A DNA stretch of 64,000 nt, taken from the NCBI GenBank assembly GCA_902168185.1, contig CABHOV010000034.1, positions 62,001 to 126,000 of the forward strand, in the 5' to 3' direction. The notes below the pieces were generated by a model that saw only the letters and a program-made list of their open reading frames with translations, made no database searches and had not been told where the DNA came from. Origin of the DNA: an uncultured Bacteroides sp. GTDB lineage: Bacteria; Bacteroidota; Bacteroidia; Cytophagales; Cyclobacteriaceae. The translations under genes and the position numbers were made by a program. This document shows, piece after piece, positions 1 to 7,726 of this stretch. Each line of letters opens with the position of its first letter. The stretch's first letter is position 1.

Positions 1-1877
1 TCGGGTATCATGATGTCCACATCATATATAGGTTCGAGCAGTTGGGGCTCTGCTTTCATAAATGCATCTTTAAAAGCCATCATGCCTGCGATCTTAAAAG
101 ATATATCATTTGAATCTACCGGATGCATTTTGCCATCGAAAACTATCACACATACATCTCGCACATACGAGCCGGTGATCGGTCCTTCTTCCATCTTCTC
201 CATGACACCTTTCAGAATAGAAGGTATAAACCGCGTATCAATCACTCCCCCTACAATACAATTATAGAATACGAGTTTACCACCCCACTCAAGGTCTATC
301 ACCTCTTTGCCCCGTACGGTATATTCAGTAGGCTCTGGCATTCCTTCTATATAGGGCTCTATCTTCAAATGTACTTCACCAAACTGGCCTGCACCACCGG
401 ATTGTTTTTTATGACGGTAACTGGCCGTTGCACTTTTACGAATCGTCTCACGATAGGATATACGTGGACTTTCAAAATTAATATGCAGCTTATATACATT
501 TTCTAAAAACCATTTACATACTGCCAGGTGTAATTCTCCTTGTGCATATATAATCAGCTGCCGAAGTTCCTTTGCATATTCAACTTGAATGGTAGGATCT
601 TCCTGATGAATTTTCTGTAATACTTCACCGATTTTTTCATCGTCATTTTTACTTAGGGCAATGACAGCTGTACGAATGCGTGGCTCCGGAAATTCAATGG
701 GCTCTATCGTTACATCAAAACCTTTTGCATGCAGTGTCTGATTGCTGAAAGTATCTTTCAATTTTAACGTTGCCCCTATATCTCCGGCTATAAATTTATC
801 GACTGGTGTCCTGACCTTCCCATCCATAATGAAAAGCTGATGAATGCGTTCCGTAGCACCGGTCTGACTATTGATAAGTTCGGATGTCGTGGTCACTTCT
901 CCGGATATAACTTTAAAGAAAGTGAGTTTGCCGAGATTAGGTTCTATATGTGATTTAAATACAAACAACGCGGTGGGCTTTGAAGGATCAAAAGGTATTT
1001 CTTTTCCTTCTGTTGTTACTTCTGGTTTTGCTTCACGTGGTGAAGGTGCTACATTGTCGATGAAGCCCATCATCCTTCCGCTGCCCATGTTGCGTTTAGC
1101 CGACATAACGAATACAGGAAAGACATCATGATGAATCATGCCGAGCTTCAGGCCTTCACGCATTTCATCTTCATCGAGTGTACCTTTCTCAAAATATTTC
1201 TCCATCAGCTTCTCATCGTTCTCTGCTGCTTTCTCCACCAATGCATTATGCAGCGCTATAGCTTTTTCTTTTTCCGAATCCGGTATAGGTAGCTTCTGTG
1301 GCTTTCCGCCTTCCGGAGGAAATTTATACATGACCATCCGCAGTAAATCAATGATAGCATTGAAACCTTCACCTTGATTTACGGGATATTGCATTTGTGT
1401 TACTGCATTTCCAAACCGATCGTGTAAGCTGGCTAGTGTTGTATCGAAATCTGCTTTGGGATGATCCGCCTGGTTGACAGCAAAGATGGTTGGTTTCTGA
1501 AAGCGATCTATATAGTTCCAGATCAGTTCCGTGCCTACCTCCACACCATGTTGCGCATTTACTACCAAAACACACGTATCGGCTACACGCACAGAAGATA
1601 CAATCTCTCCTATAAAATCATCGAACCCAGGTGTATCGATAATATTGATCTTATAGTCATGCCACTCTGTATGAAGCGTTGTGGCGAATACAGAGTTACC
1701 TCGCTCTTGTTCAATTTCATGATAATCAGAAACTGTGTTTCTGCCTTCAATAGAACCCCTCCGGTGTACAATACCAGCTTCGTAGATCATGTCTTCGGCC
1801 AGCATGGTTTTGCCGGCCTTGGGCGCCCCCAACAGAACAATGTTCTTGAGGTGCTTCTCGTCATAAACTTTTATCAT
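1..1877 (-). CDS. EF-G paralogue (EF-G2-like translation factor), 3' end cut by window edge
   Basis: Reading the minus strand from ATG at 1877 gives an open frame of at least 625 codons running off the left edge. It has the layout of elongation factor G: a P-loop GAPKAGKT (residues 17-24), a DTPG box (81-84), a domain IV segment HKKQSGGAGQFGEV, and the start of domain V at the cut, so about 70 residues are missing. EF-G moves tRNA and mRNA on the ribosome. The GTPase centre is unusual: the histidine after DTPG is Phe85, the switch I RGITI is RGNSV (59-63), and the G4 box NKxD is NQAD (135-138). These changes resemble the Bacteroides EF-G2 paralogue reported to work without GTP hydrolysis, so this is probably not the housekeeping EF-G. 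No str-operon neighbours (rpsL, rpsG, tuf) are seen, which fits a second copy. Confidence 0.9.
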   Translation of the reverse strand, partial: MIKVYDEKHLKNIVLLGAPKAGKTMLAEDMIYEAGIVHRRGSIEGRNTVSDYHEIEQERGNSVFATTLHTEWHDYKINIIDTPGFDDFIGEIVSSVRVADTCVLVVNAQHGVEVGTELIWNYIDRFQKPTIFAVNQADHPKADFDTTLASLHDRFGNAVTQMQYPVNQGEGFNAIIDLLRMVMYKFPPEGGKPQKLPIPDSEKEKAIALHNALVEKAAENDEKLMEKYFEKGTLDEDEMREGLKLGMIHHDVFPVFVMSAKRNMGSGRMMGFIDNVAPSPREAKPEVTTEGKEIPFDPSKPTALFVFKSHIEPNLGKLTFFKVISGEVTTTSELINSQTGATERIHQLFIMDGKVRTPVDKFIAGDIGATLKLKDTFSNQTLHAKGFDVTIEPIEFPEPRIRTAVIALSKNDDEKIGEVLQKIHQEDPTIQVEYAKELRQLIIYAQGELHLAVCKWFLENVYKLHINFESPRISYRETIRKSATASYRHKKQSGGAGQFGEVHLKIEPYIEGMPEPTEYTVRGKEVIDLEWGGKLVFYNCIVGGVIDTRFIPSILKGVMEKMEEGPITGSYVRDVCVIVFDGKMHPVDSNDISFKIAGMMAFKDAFMKAEPQLLEPIYDVDIMIP

Positions 1878-2065
1878 GGCTGTATAATTTTAGGTGGAAG
1901 ATCGCGCAGGAATACTGATGCGTTTGTGTACGCGTTGTGAATGCAACTCCCATGAAGTTTTTCATAGGCGGGCGATTTAACTTGAGACAAAAGGAAGGAA
2001 AGTGAAATGAAGTTACTGCAAAAAGCGGAATGATGAAAGTGGTTGAACTTTTAATCGGGCATGAG

Positions 2066-2082
2066 TTACAGATTATCTGTAA
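2066..2082. promoter_or_regulatory. perfect 8-1-8 dyad in a divergent intergenic region
   Basis: TTACAGAT-T-ATCTGTAA is a perfect inverted repeat in the 311-bp gap between the divergent EF-G-like gene and the DUF4412 gene. Related ACAGATA half-sites follow on the plus strand near 2113 and 2139. The one-base centre does not suit an RNA hairpin, so an operator for a dimeric regulator is the likelier reading. The rest of the gap (1878-2188) shows no ORF or RNA that I can recognise. Confidence 0.4.
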
Positions 2083-2188
2083 ACGCTGCTGATAACAGTT
2101 AACCGATCATCGGCAACAGATAACGATAAAGTTGTAACAGATACAGTATAACACTTACCTTGTAACGCTTAAATAACAAAACAACTTC

Positions 2189-3028
2189 ATGAAAAAAGTA
2201 CTCCTCACACTTGCATTGATAGCCCTCGTCATGCAAAGTCGCGCACAGTCATTTGAAGGAATCATCAAATGGACGATCACCATGGACATTACTGATCCGA
2301 AAACAAAAGCTCAAATGGAAGAGGCTCAGAAAAAACTGAGTGATCCGGCTAATCAGGCAAAGATCAAAGAGATGGAAGCCAAAATGGAAGACCCTCAATT
2401 CAAGGCCCTGATGGAATCTAATCCGCAGATGAAAACACAAATGGAGACTATGATGAAGATGATGAAGGGCGGTGACCTTTCTTCCCTTGTACCGAAAAGC
2501 TCTATGGCAAAAGTTAAAAATGAGAATACACTTTTCTCTATGGATGGCGGCTTCCTGTCCAATTATGAAGTACTATCCCTGAAAGATAAAAATGAATCTT
2601 ATCAGCTTGACAGAAAGAGTAAAACCTACTCTGTATATCGCCATAGTGAAGAACAGACTAAAGCTGATGCTGAAAAGGATGTGAAAGTCACCAAGACTTC
2701 AGAGACCAGAAAGATCTTAGGATATACTTGTACAAAGTATATTGTTGACTATACGATTGAAGGCCAGAAAACTCAACAAATTTTGTGGGCTACTACCGAT
2801 ATACCAGGTTTGGACATGAAGAAACTGGCACATCAACAGGTTAGCAAATCGCAAAAAATATACTACGACAAAATCGATGGTATACCGCTGAGAATAGAAA
2901 TGCATATGCAGCAAGGCAATATGATTATGGAAACTATCGAGATCAAGAAACAATCTTTATCTGCTTCAGATTTCGTTGTTCCTTCAGACTTCAAAGAAGT
3001 TGCTCTACCATATGGCGGAAAACAATAA
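2189..3028 (+). CDS. secreted DUF4412-type protein
   Basis: The 279-residue product begins with a signal peptide (MKKVLLTLALIALVMQSRAQ) and then FEGIIKW, the usual opening of the DUF4412/GLPGLI-like secreted proteins of Bacteroidota. Residues 40-100 form a charged, Met/Lys/Glu-rich, probably helical insert. The C-terminal half carries family features: KSKTYSVY, KILGYTCTKY, and a final VPSDFKEV. These proteins are periplasmic or surface proteins of unknown function, probably a beta-rich lipoprotein-carrier-like fold. The gene stands alone, with a bidirectional terminator after it shared with the convergent decarboxylase gene. Start chosen because the signal peptide begins there. Confidence 0.8.
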   Translation: MKKVLLTLALIALVMQSRAQSFEGIIKWTITMDITDPKTKAQMEEAQKKLSDPANQAKIKEMEAKMEDPQFKALMESNPQMKTQMETMMKMMKGGDLSSLVPKSSMAKVKNENTLFSMDGGFLSNYEVLSLKDKNESYQLDRKSKTYSVYRHSEEQTKADAEKDVKVTKTSETRKILGYTCTKYIVDYTIEGQKTQQILWATTDIPGLDMKKLAHQQVSKSQKIYYDKIDGIPLRIEMHMQQGNMIMETIEIKKQSLSASDFVVPSDFKEVALPYGGKQ

Positions 3029-3083
3029 TGATTTTTAATCTTAGCATTCGTGGTTTAGAGCGCTGTGAGAAATATACTACAAT

Positions 3084-3120
3084 AAAAAAGGCCAGCAGAT
3101 TCTGCTGGCCTTTCACTTTT
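3084..3120. terminator. bidirectional intrinsic terminator
   Basis: A 13-bp perfect stem (3087-3099 with 3101-3113, core GGCCAGCAGA) is flanked by an A-run on the left and TTTCACTTTTT on the right. It lies between convergent genes and can end transcription from both sides. Confidence 0.85.
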
Positions 3121-3132
3121 TAAATTCGAATT

Positions 3133-4524
3133 TTAATATCCCAATACCTTTAACATACTCTCACTGGTCTGCTGACCTGCGAAAAGTTTTGTTGTGATCT
3201 CACCATCTTCATTACGATCGATGAGCACATGTTGTGGTGCAGGCACCAGGCAATGTTGAATGCCTCCGTATCCTCCAAGAGATTCCTGGTAAGCACCGGT
3301 ATGGAAGAAGCCTATATATAGGGGTTCTTCATCGTTGATCATTGGCAAGAACACTTCCCCGGTGTGGGCTTCAGAGTTATAGTAATCCATACTGTCACAG
3401 GTCAATCCGCCCATGTTTACTTTATGGTATGGATCATCCCATTTATTAATGGCCAGTAAAACGTATTTCTGATTTAAACCCCAGGCATCCGGGAGGTGTG
3501 TGATGAATGATCCATCGATCATATACCACAGCTCTTTATCGTTCTGCAGCTTTTGGTCAATTACATTATATAACACCGCGCCACTCTCTCCTACTGTATA
3601 GCTTCCAAACTCAGTAAAGATATTCGGAACCGGAACGTTATTCTTATCACAGATCCATTTGATATTTTCTACGATCTGTTCGATCATATACTTGTAATCG
3701 TAATGGAACGTGAGCGATGTCTTGATCGGAAATCCACCACCAATATCTATTGAATCAAGCGTTGGGCAGATCTTTTTGAGGTCGCAATATTTAAAAACAA
3801 AACGGCTTAGTTCACTCCAGTAATACGCAGTGTCTTTAATACCGGTGTTAATGAAAAAGTGCAACATCTTCAATGAAGCCTTGCTGCTCTTTTCAATGTT
3901 CTCACGATAGAAAGGAATGATGTCGCTATAGCGGATGCCTAACCTGGAAGTATAGAATTCAAATTTAGGTTCTTCATCTGCGGCCACACGTATTCCTACA
4001 CGGTAAGGATTCTTAACGTTCTTCTCGTATTCTTCGAACTCTCCCATCTCATCGAGTATCGGGATACAATTGTGAAAACCATCGTTCAGAAGTTCCGAGA
4101 TATACTTTGTATACAGCGGCATTTTAAAGCCGTTGCAAAGAATGTATGTATCTTTTGAGACTTTTCCTTTATCGTAAAGAGAACGCACGATGGGTATATC
4201 AAACGCTGAAGATGTCTCCACGTGTACGTCTTCATTTTTCAGCGCTTCTTCCAACACAAAAGAGAAATGCGATGACTTGGTACAATAGCAATATGTATAC
4301 TTACCGTTGTACTTGAATTTTTCCAGTGCGTTGTTAAATATTGCCTGTACCGATCGGATGTTCTCGCTTATGCGTGGAAGATAGGTCAGCTTGAGGGGTG
4401 TACCATATTGCTTGATGATGTCCATAAGAGGCACATCATTGAATAACAATTCGTGGTCGCGGACCTTAAATTCTTTCTGAGGAAACTCAAAGGTTTGTTC
4501 AATCAGCTCGCGGTAGCTCTTCAT
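3133..4524 (-). CDS. speA: arginine decarboxylase (fold-III PLP enzyme)
   Basis: The 463-residue protein is a fold-III, alanine-racemase-type PLP decarboxylase. The N-terminal barrel holds the probable PLP lysine in CTKSS (Lys83), the phosphate-binding GGGFP (262-266), and the C-terminal domain has the CDSMD motif (Cys376) used in trans across the dimer. It should convert L-arginine to agmatine and CO2, the first step of putrescine synthesis from arginine. It is much shorter than E. coli SpeA (about 660) and reads TEFGS where classical members have EPGR. I recall both traits as usual in the Bacteroidota branch. It is divergent from the ureohydrolase gene at 4888. A meso-DAP or ornithine decarboxylase role is less likely but cannot be excluded from sequence. 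Confidence 0.82.
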   Translation of the reverse strand: MKSYRELIEQTFEFPQKEFKVRDHELLFNDVPLMDIIKQYGTPLKLTYLPRISENIRSVQAIFNNALEKFKYNGKYTYCYCTKSSHFSFVLEEALKNEDVHVETSSAFDIPIVRSLYDKGKVSKDTYILCNGFKMPLYTKYISELLNDGFHNCIPILDEMGEFEEYEKNVKNPYRVGIRVAADEEPKFEFYTSRLGIRYSDIIPFYRENIEKSSKASLKMLHFFINTGIKDTAYYWSELSRFVFKYCDLKKICPTLDSIDIGGGFPIKTSLTFHYDYKYMIEQIVENIKWICDKNNVPVPNIFTEFGSYTVGESGAVLYNVIDQKLQNDKELWYMIDGSFITHLPDAWGLNQKYVLLAINKWDDPYHKVNMGGLTCDSMDYYNSEAHTGEVFLPMINDEEPLYIGFFHTGAYQESLGGYGGIQHCLVPAPQHVLIDRNEDGEITTKLFAGQQTSESMLKVLGY

Positions 4525-4705
4525 TTATACCGTTATCGGGTTAATAGTTAAAATCGTCTTGATACATAAAAACGCATGGTCGTTAAACAAATGTGCTCAA
4601 GCCCCAATGTGATGATATTATTGTTATCACATACAAACTGGCATACACGATTGACAGGTAACGGTTAACGATTATCGTCTTCCAACAAAGGGTGCAATAT
4701 TGGGA

Positions 4706-4713
4706 TAATTTTG
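4706..4713 (+). promoter_or_regulatory. candidate -7 box for the ureohydrolase leader
   Basis: TAATTTTG matches the Bacteroidota -7 consensus TAnnTTTG. No convincing TTG is seen 19 nt upstream. Transcription would start near 4720, giving a leader of about 165 nt that contains a uORF and a terminator-like hairpin. Confidence 0.4.
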
Positions 4714-4742
4714 CCATCTTTGCAATAACTCAGACAGAACGT

Positions 4743-4814
4743 ATGGTTAATCATTTTCCTTGTTCGTTTTTCGCGATCGCGCTTCCTAAGGCGCCCGGGT
4801 TGCCCGACTTCTAA
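4743..4814 (+). CDS. 23-codon upstream ORF (candidate leader peptide)
   Basis: ATG at 4743 opens a 23-codon frame (begins MVNHFPCSFF, ends APGLPDF) closed by TAA at 4812. It lies wholly in the leader of the arginase-type gene, starting about 23 nt after the predicted transcription start. Its 3' half overlaps the left arm of a terminator-like hairpin, and its stop codon sits in that hairpin's loop. That is the geometry of leader peptides that control transcription attenuation (TnaC, SpeFL). The peptide has no similarity that I recognise to SpeFL, and contains no arginine. Translation is unproven. Coincidence remains possible because the frame is short. Confidence 0.4.
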   Translation: MVNHFPCSFFAIALPKAPGLPDF

Positions 4815-4838
4815 AGGCACTCAGGAGGGTATTTTTTT
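4783..4838 (+). terminator. terminator-like hairpin in the ureohydrolase leader (possible attenuator)
   Basis: Arms TTCCTAAG (4783-4790) and CTCAGGAG (4820-4827) pair with one A-C mismatch and one wobble. Inside, GCC (4793-4795) pairs with GGC (4816-4818) and CGGG (4796-4799) with CCCG (4803-4806). Seven T residues follow at 4832-4838. No gene ends just upstream, so a terminator here only makes sense as conditional control of the gene at 4888. Confidence 0.45.
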
Positions 4839-4887
4839 ATCATTTTCTGATTAACTAATAAATTCACAAAACCATAATACTATTGCC

Positions 4888-5850
4888 GTGAAAGAGCTAA
4901 AAATCATTGAAGTGAAGTCCGAAATCGGTGCCGGAACACGTGGTGCCAGCCTGGGGGTAGAAGCAATGAAGATTGCCAGCTTAGACCTTAACTCCGATTT
5001 TTTTAAACAATACGAGTCCATTGAAGTTGAAAATGTAAACGAATTATTATTCGATGGCGCCAAGCATTCCTATGCTAAATTTATTGATGGCGTGATGATC
5101 ATGGAAGAGCGCGTTTGCCTCGAAGTATACGAAACCATTTTTGATGAATTTTTTCCACTCCTGATATCCGGAGATCATAGTACTTCTTACGGAACGATCT
5201 CGGGTATAAAAAAGGCGCATCCAAAGGCAAGACTTGGGGTAATCTGGATTGATGCCCATGCGGATATTCACACTCCTTTTACAACGCCTTCCGGCAACAT
5301 GCATGGCATGGCGCTGGCAATGGCCTGTGGTCTTGACAACTTTGAATGCAAAGTAAACGACCCGCGTGGTGAGACACTGGAATATTGGGAGCAACTTAAA
5401 AATGTTGGCATGCCCGGCCCCAAGATCTACCCTGAAGATATAGTATATATAGCTGTGCGTGATCTTGAAAAGCCGGAGAACTATCTTCTCAATAAGTACA
5501 ACGTGAACTTTATTGAAACAGAAGATGTAAAGAAACTCGGTCCTGCCGTAATTGCAAAAAAGGCATTAGAGATGCTTGATCATTGCGATATGATCTATGT
5601 TTCGTTTGATGTGGATAGTATCGATAGCCGTGTTTCTGCTGGAACCGGAACCCCAGTACCAAACGGCTTGACCGTTGAAGAAGCGAAAATTCTGAACTCA
5701 GAACTTGGTAAAGATCCAAAGGTATGTGCATGGGAAATCGCTGAAGTCAACCCTACTCTTGATACCGAAAACAGAATGGCGGAAAGTGCTTTTGAGATAT
5801 TGGAAGCAACCGCTAAATCCATTGTTAACAGACCTGTGCTGGCTGAATAA
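4888..5850 (+). CDS. arginase-type ureohydrolase (arginase, possibly agmatinase)
   Basis: The 320-residue protein is a binuclear-manganese ureohydrolase. Metal ligands are visible in GDHS, DAHAD and DVDSID. The motif SGNMHGM follows the DAH motif, and an SGNxHG asparagine that holds the substrate carboxylate is typical of arginase (arginine to ornithine plus urea) rather than agmatinase. The latter stays possible because the divergent neighbour makes agmatine. The frame opens with GTG at 4888, just after an A/T-rich leader. The 363-bp divergent region upstream carries a uORF and attenuator-like hairpin, so expression is probably controlled in the leader. With arginine decarboxylase next door, two enzymes compete for or share arginine. 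Confidence 0.85.
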   Translation: MKELKIIEVKSEIGAGTRGASLGVEAMKIASLDLNSDFFKQYESIEVENVNELLFDGAKHSYAKFIDGVMIMEERVCLEVYETIFDEFFPLLISGDHSTSYGTISGIKKAHPKARLGVIWIDAHADIHTPFTTPSGNMHGMALAMACGLDNFECKVNDPRGETLEYWEQLKNVGMPGPKIYPEDIVYIAVRDLEKPENYLLNKYNVNFIETEDVKKLGPAVIAKKALEMLDHCDMIYVSFDVDSIDSRVSAGTGTPVPNGLTVEEAKILNSELGKDPKVCAWEIAEVNPTLDTENRMAESAFEILEATAKSIVNRPVLAE

Positions 5851-5863
5851 ATACACTATGCTG

Positions 5864-5894
5864 ACCGAAGAGGTATAGTAATTACTTCTTCGGT
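5864..5894. terminator. hairpin between convergent genes
   Basis: ACCGAAG (5864-5870) pairs with CTTCGGT (5888-5894), extendable by two pairs including a wobble. It overlaps the last codons of the convergent START-protein gene and has no T-run, so it is a weak terminator candidate. Confidence 0.3.
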
Positions 5895-6511
5895 TCCAGC
5901 AAAGCAATATACTCTTCGATTGTGGTCATGATATTGCTTCGAATGATTGGGTCCGTCAGGAATTTTGGAATCCCGATAGGCCTCGAAAGAATTCTGTATG
6001 TAACCTTGACTCTATTCTGACTGATCTGCTCAAGCTTCCAGCTTCCGGATAACTGCATGCGCGTAACACCTTTCCGTACAGGCGCCAAAACATCATCTAC
6101 TTTAGATTGAAAGTTCAACATTAAAACCCCAGGGCCGGGAGCCGACAACGTATATACCAGCAAATGGTCCTGATCACTAACAGGCCAAGGTATATCATGA
6201 TAGGAGTACTCAAACCAGAATGTTGTATCGGGCTGCTTATATACTTCGAATTCACTCACATGATTCTGCCATTGCATGATCCGCTTCTCATCCTGAATCA
6301 AACGAAGACCGGCATAGATCGTATTGTTGAAAAAGAATTCGCCTTTAACTTCCCGTGCTTTCACCGGAGGGTTGGCGTTGGGGAGATTAATCCACCTTTC
6401 GTAAATAGAAATCGTTCCGTCTTTCTTTACCAGTTCAAACTCCTCTTTTTCAGTCTGGGCATGAACATGAAAGCCAAACAAACTAAAAAATAACCAAACA
6501 CAAATTCTCAT
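5882..6511 (-). CDS. secreted START/SRPBCC-domain protein
   Basis: I place the start at ATG 6511, where a signal peptide begins (MRICVWLFFSLFGFHVHAQ). An in-frame ATG at 6562 would add 17 residues that spoil it. The mature part of about 190 residues looks like a START-type lipid-binding fold: residues typical of the family include AREVKGEFFF, a central SDQDHLLVY (the usual DRD..Y strand) and a C-terminal helix starting around NIMTTIEEY. Such bacterial proteins are periplasmic and bind hydrophobic ligands, and their role is unknown. It is convergent to the ureohydrolase gene and divergent from the deoxyhypusine-synthase-like gene, with a perfect dyad between. A link to polyamines is not shown. 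Confidence 0.7.
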   Translation of the reverse strand: MRICVWLFFSLFGFHVHAQTEKEEFELVKKDGTISIYERWINLPNANPPVKAREVKGEFFFNNTIYAGLRLIQDEKRIMQWQNHVSEFEVYKQPDTTFWFEYSYHDIPWPVSDQDHLLVYTLSAPGPGVLMLNFQSKVDDVLAPVRKGVTRMQLSGSWKLEQISQNRVKVTYRILSRPIGIPKFLTDPIIRSNIMTTIEEYIALLEPKK

Positions 6512-6579
6512 AGATACATCATTACTACAATAAAGTGTGCCCAAAATACAATCACTCCACATTCTTTCATAACGATAAG

Positions 6580-6599
6580 TTTATGCAGACCTGCATAAA
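6580..6599. promoter_or_regulatory. perfect 9-2-9 dyad, likely operator
   Basis: The inverted repeat TTATGCAG-AC-CTGCATAA, extended by one outer T-A pair, lies in the divergent gap between the START-protein gene (start 6511) and the deoxyhypusine-synthase-like gene (start 6660). The two-base centre rules out a stable RNA loop without losing pairs, so a DNA operator is more likely. It could control both genes. Confidence 0.5.
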
Positions 6600-6659
6600 A
6601 AAATAAGCGAACTTCTATGATTTTCTTAATTTCGCCTCTGAATTCGAATAAACACAGTC

Positions 6660-7637
6660 ATGAGCCAAAACAGACCGATTTCCTCTTTCATTGAAAAGCA
6701 TTACCTGCACTTTAACGCTGCTGCATTAGTTGATGCTGCGAAAGGTTATAAGAAGCATCTTGCCGATGGAAAAAAAATGATGGTAACACTAGCCGGTGCG
6801 ATGAGTACAGGTGAGCTGGGTATCAGTTTTTCTGAAATGATCCGCCAGGACAAAGTGCACATCATTTCATGTACTGGTGCCAACCTCGAAGAAGATATCA
6901 TGAACCTGGTAGCGCACTCGCACTACAGAAGGATTCCGAACTATCGTGATCTTACTCCTGAACAGGAATGGGATCTGTTACAAAATCATTTGAACCGTGT
7001 AACCGACACATGTATTCCAGAGGAAGAAGCTTTCAGAAGACTGCAGAAACATCTTTACAAAGTATGGAAAGATGCTGAAGATAGCGGTGAACGTTTATTT
7101 CCCCATGAGTTCATGTTCCGTTTATTGAACAGCGGTGATCTGAAACAATATTATGAGATCGATCCTAAAAATTCATGGATGATCGCTGCCGCGGAAAAGA
7201 ATTTACCGATGGTGGTGCCAGGATGGGAAGACTCCACGATGGGAAATATATTTGCTTCTTACTGCGTAACAGGAGAATTGAAAGCTTCCACTATGAAGTC
7301 GGGTATAGAGTATATGGTTTGGTTAGCCGACTGGTATACTAAACAATCCGGCAATGAAGGTATAGGCTTCTTTCAAATTGGTGGCGGTATAGCAGGTGAC
7401 TTCCCTATTTGCGTTGTGCCGATGTTACACCAGGATCTCGAACGTGATAACGTTCCGTTCTGGAGTTACTTCTGCCAGATCAGCGACTCAACAACCAGCT
7501 ATGGTTCATATTCAGGCGCTGTTCCAAATGAAAAAATTACCTGGGGAAAACTCAGCATTGATACACCGAAATATATCATCGAATCAGATGCTACCATTGT
7601 AGCTCCGCTGGTCTTCGCATATATATTGGAGTGGTAA
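6660..7637 (+). CDS. deoxyhypusine-synthase-like polyamine enzyme
   Basis: The 325-residue protein belongs to the deoxyhypusine synthase family. The NAD-binding segment TGANLEEDIM matches the eukaryotic GGVEED region, and the catalytic lysine is kept in TWGKL (Lys297), equal to the SWGKI lysine that carries the butylamine intermediate. Bacteria lack eIF5A, so the eukaryotic reaction cannot be its job. Bacterial relatives have been linked to homospermidine or related polyamine synthesis, in which an aminobutyl group moves to a free amine. The location beside arginine decarboxylase and a ureohydrolase supports a polyamine role. The exact product cannot be read from sequence. A perfect dyad sits 62 bp upstream of the ATG. 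Confidence 0.82.
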   Translation: MSQNRPISSFIEKHYLHFNAAALVDAAKGYKKHLADGKKMMVTLAGAMSTGELGISFSEMIRQDKVHIISCTGANLEEDIMNLVAHSHYRRIPNYRDLTPEQEWDLLQNHLNRVTDTCIPEEEAFRRLQKHLYKVWKDAEDSGERLFPHEFMFRLLNSGDLKQYYEIDPKNSWMIAAAEKNLPMVVPGWEDSTMGNIFASYCVTGELKASTMKSGIEYMVWLADWYTKQSGNEGIGFFQIGGGIAGDFPICVVPMLHQDLERDNVPFWSYFCQISDSTTSYGSYSGAVPNEKITWGKLSIDTPKYIIESDATIVAPLVFAYILEW

Positions 7638-7664
7638 TAAATTAAGTCAATAGAAAGTATATAT

Positions 7665-7709
7665 AGTAGCAAGACATAAGACTGAACGTCTGACGTCTTG
7701 CTACTTTTG
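7665..7709 (+). terminator. terminator after the deoxyhypusine-synthase-like gene
   Basis: AGTAGCAAGAC (7665-7675) pairs perfectly with GTCTTGCTACT (7695-7705), with inner pairing possible around AGAC/GTCT, followed by TTTTG. It ends 17 bp before argS, so argS probably has its own promoter or depends on read-through. Confidence 0.65.
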
Positions 7710-7726
7710 TCTTACGTCTGTCCATT

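Noticed and set aside
1369-1940. Overlapping frames on both strands inside 1-1877
   Set aside because: The continuous minus-strand EF-G-like frame with clear motifs explains the region; the others are shadows.
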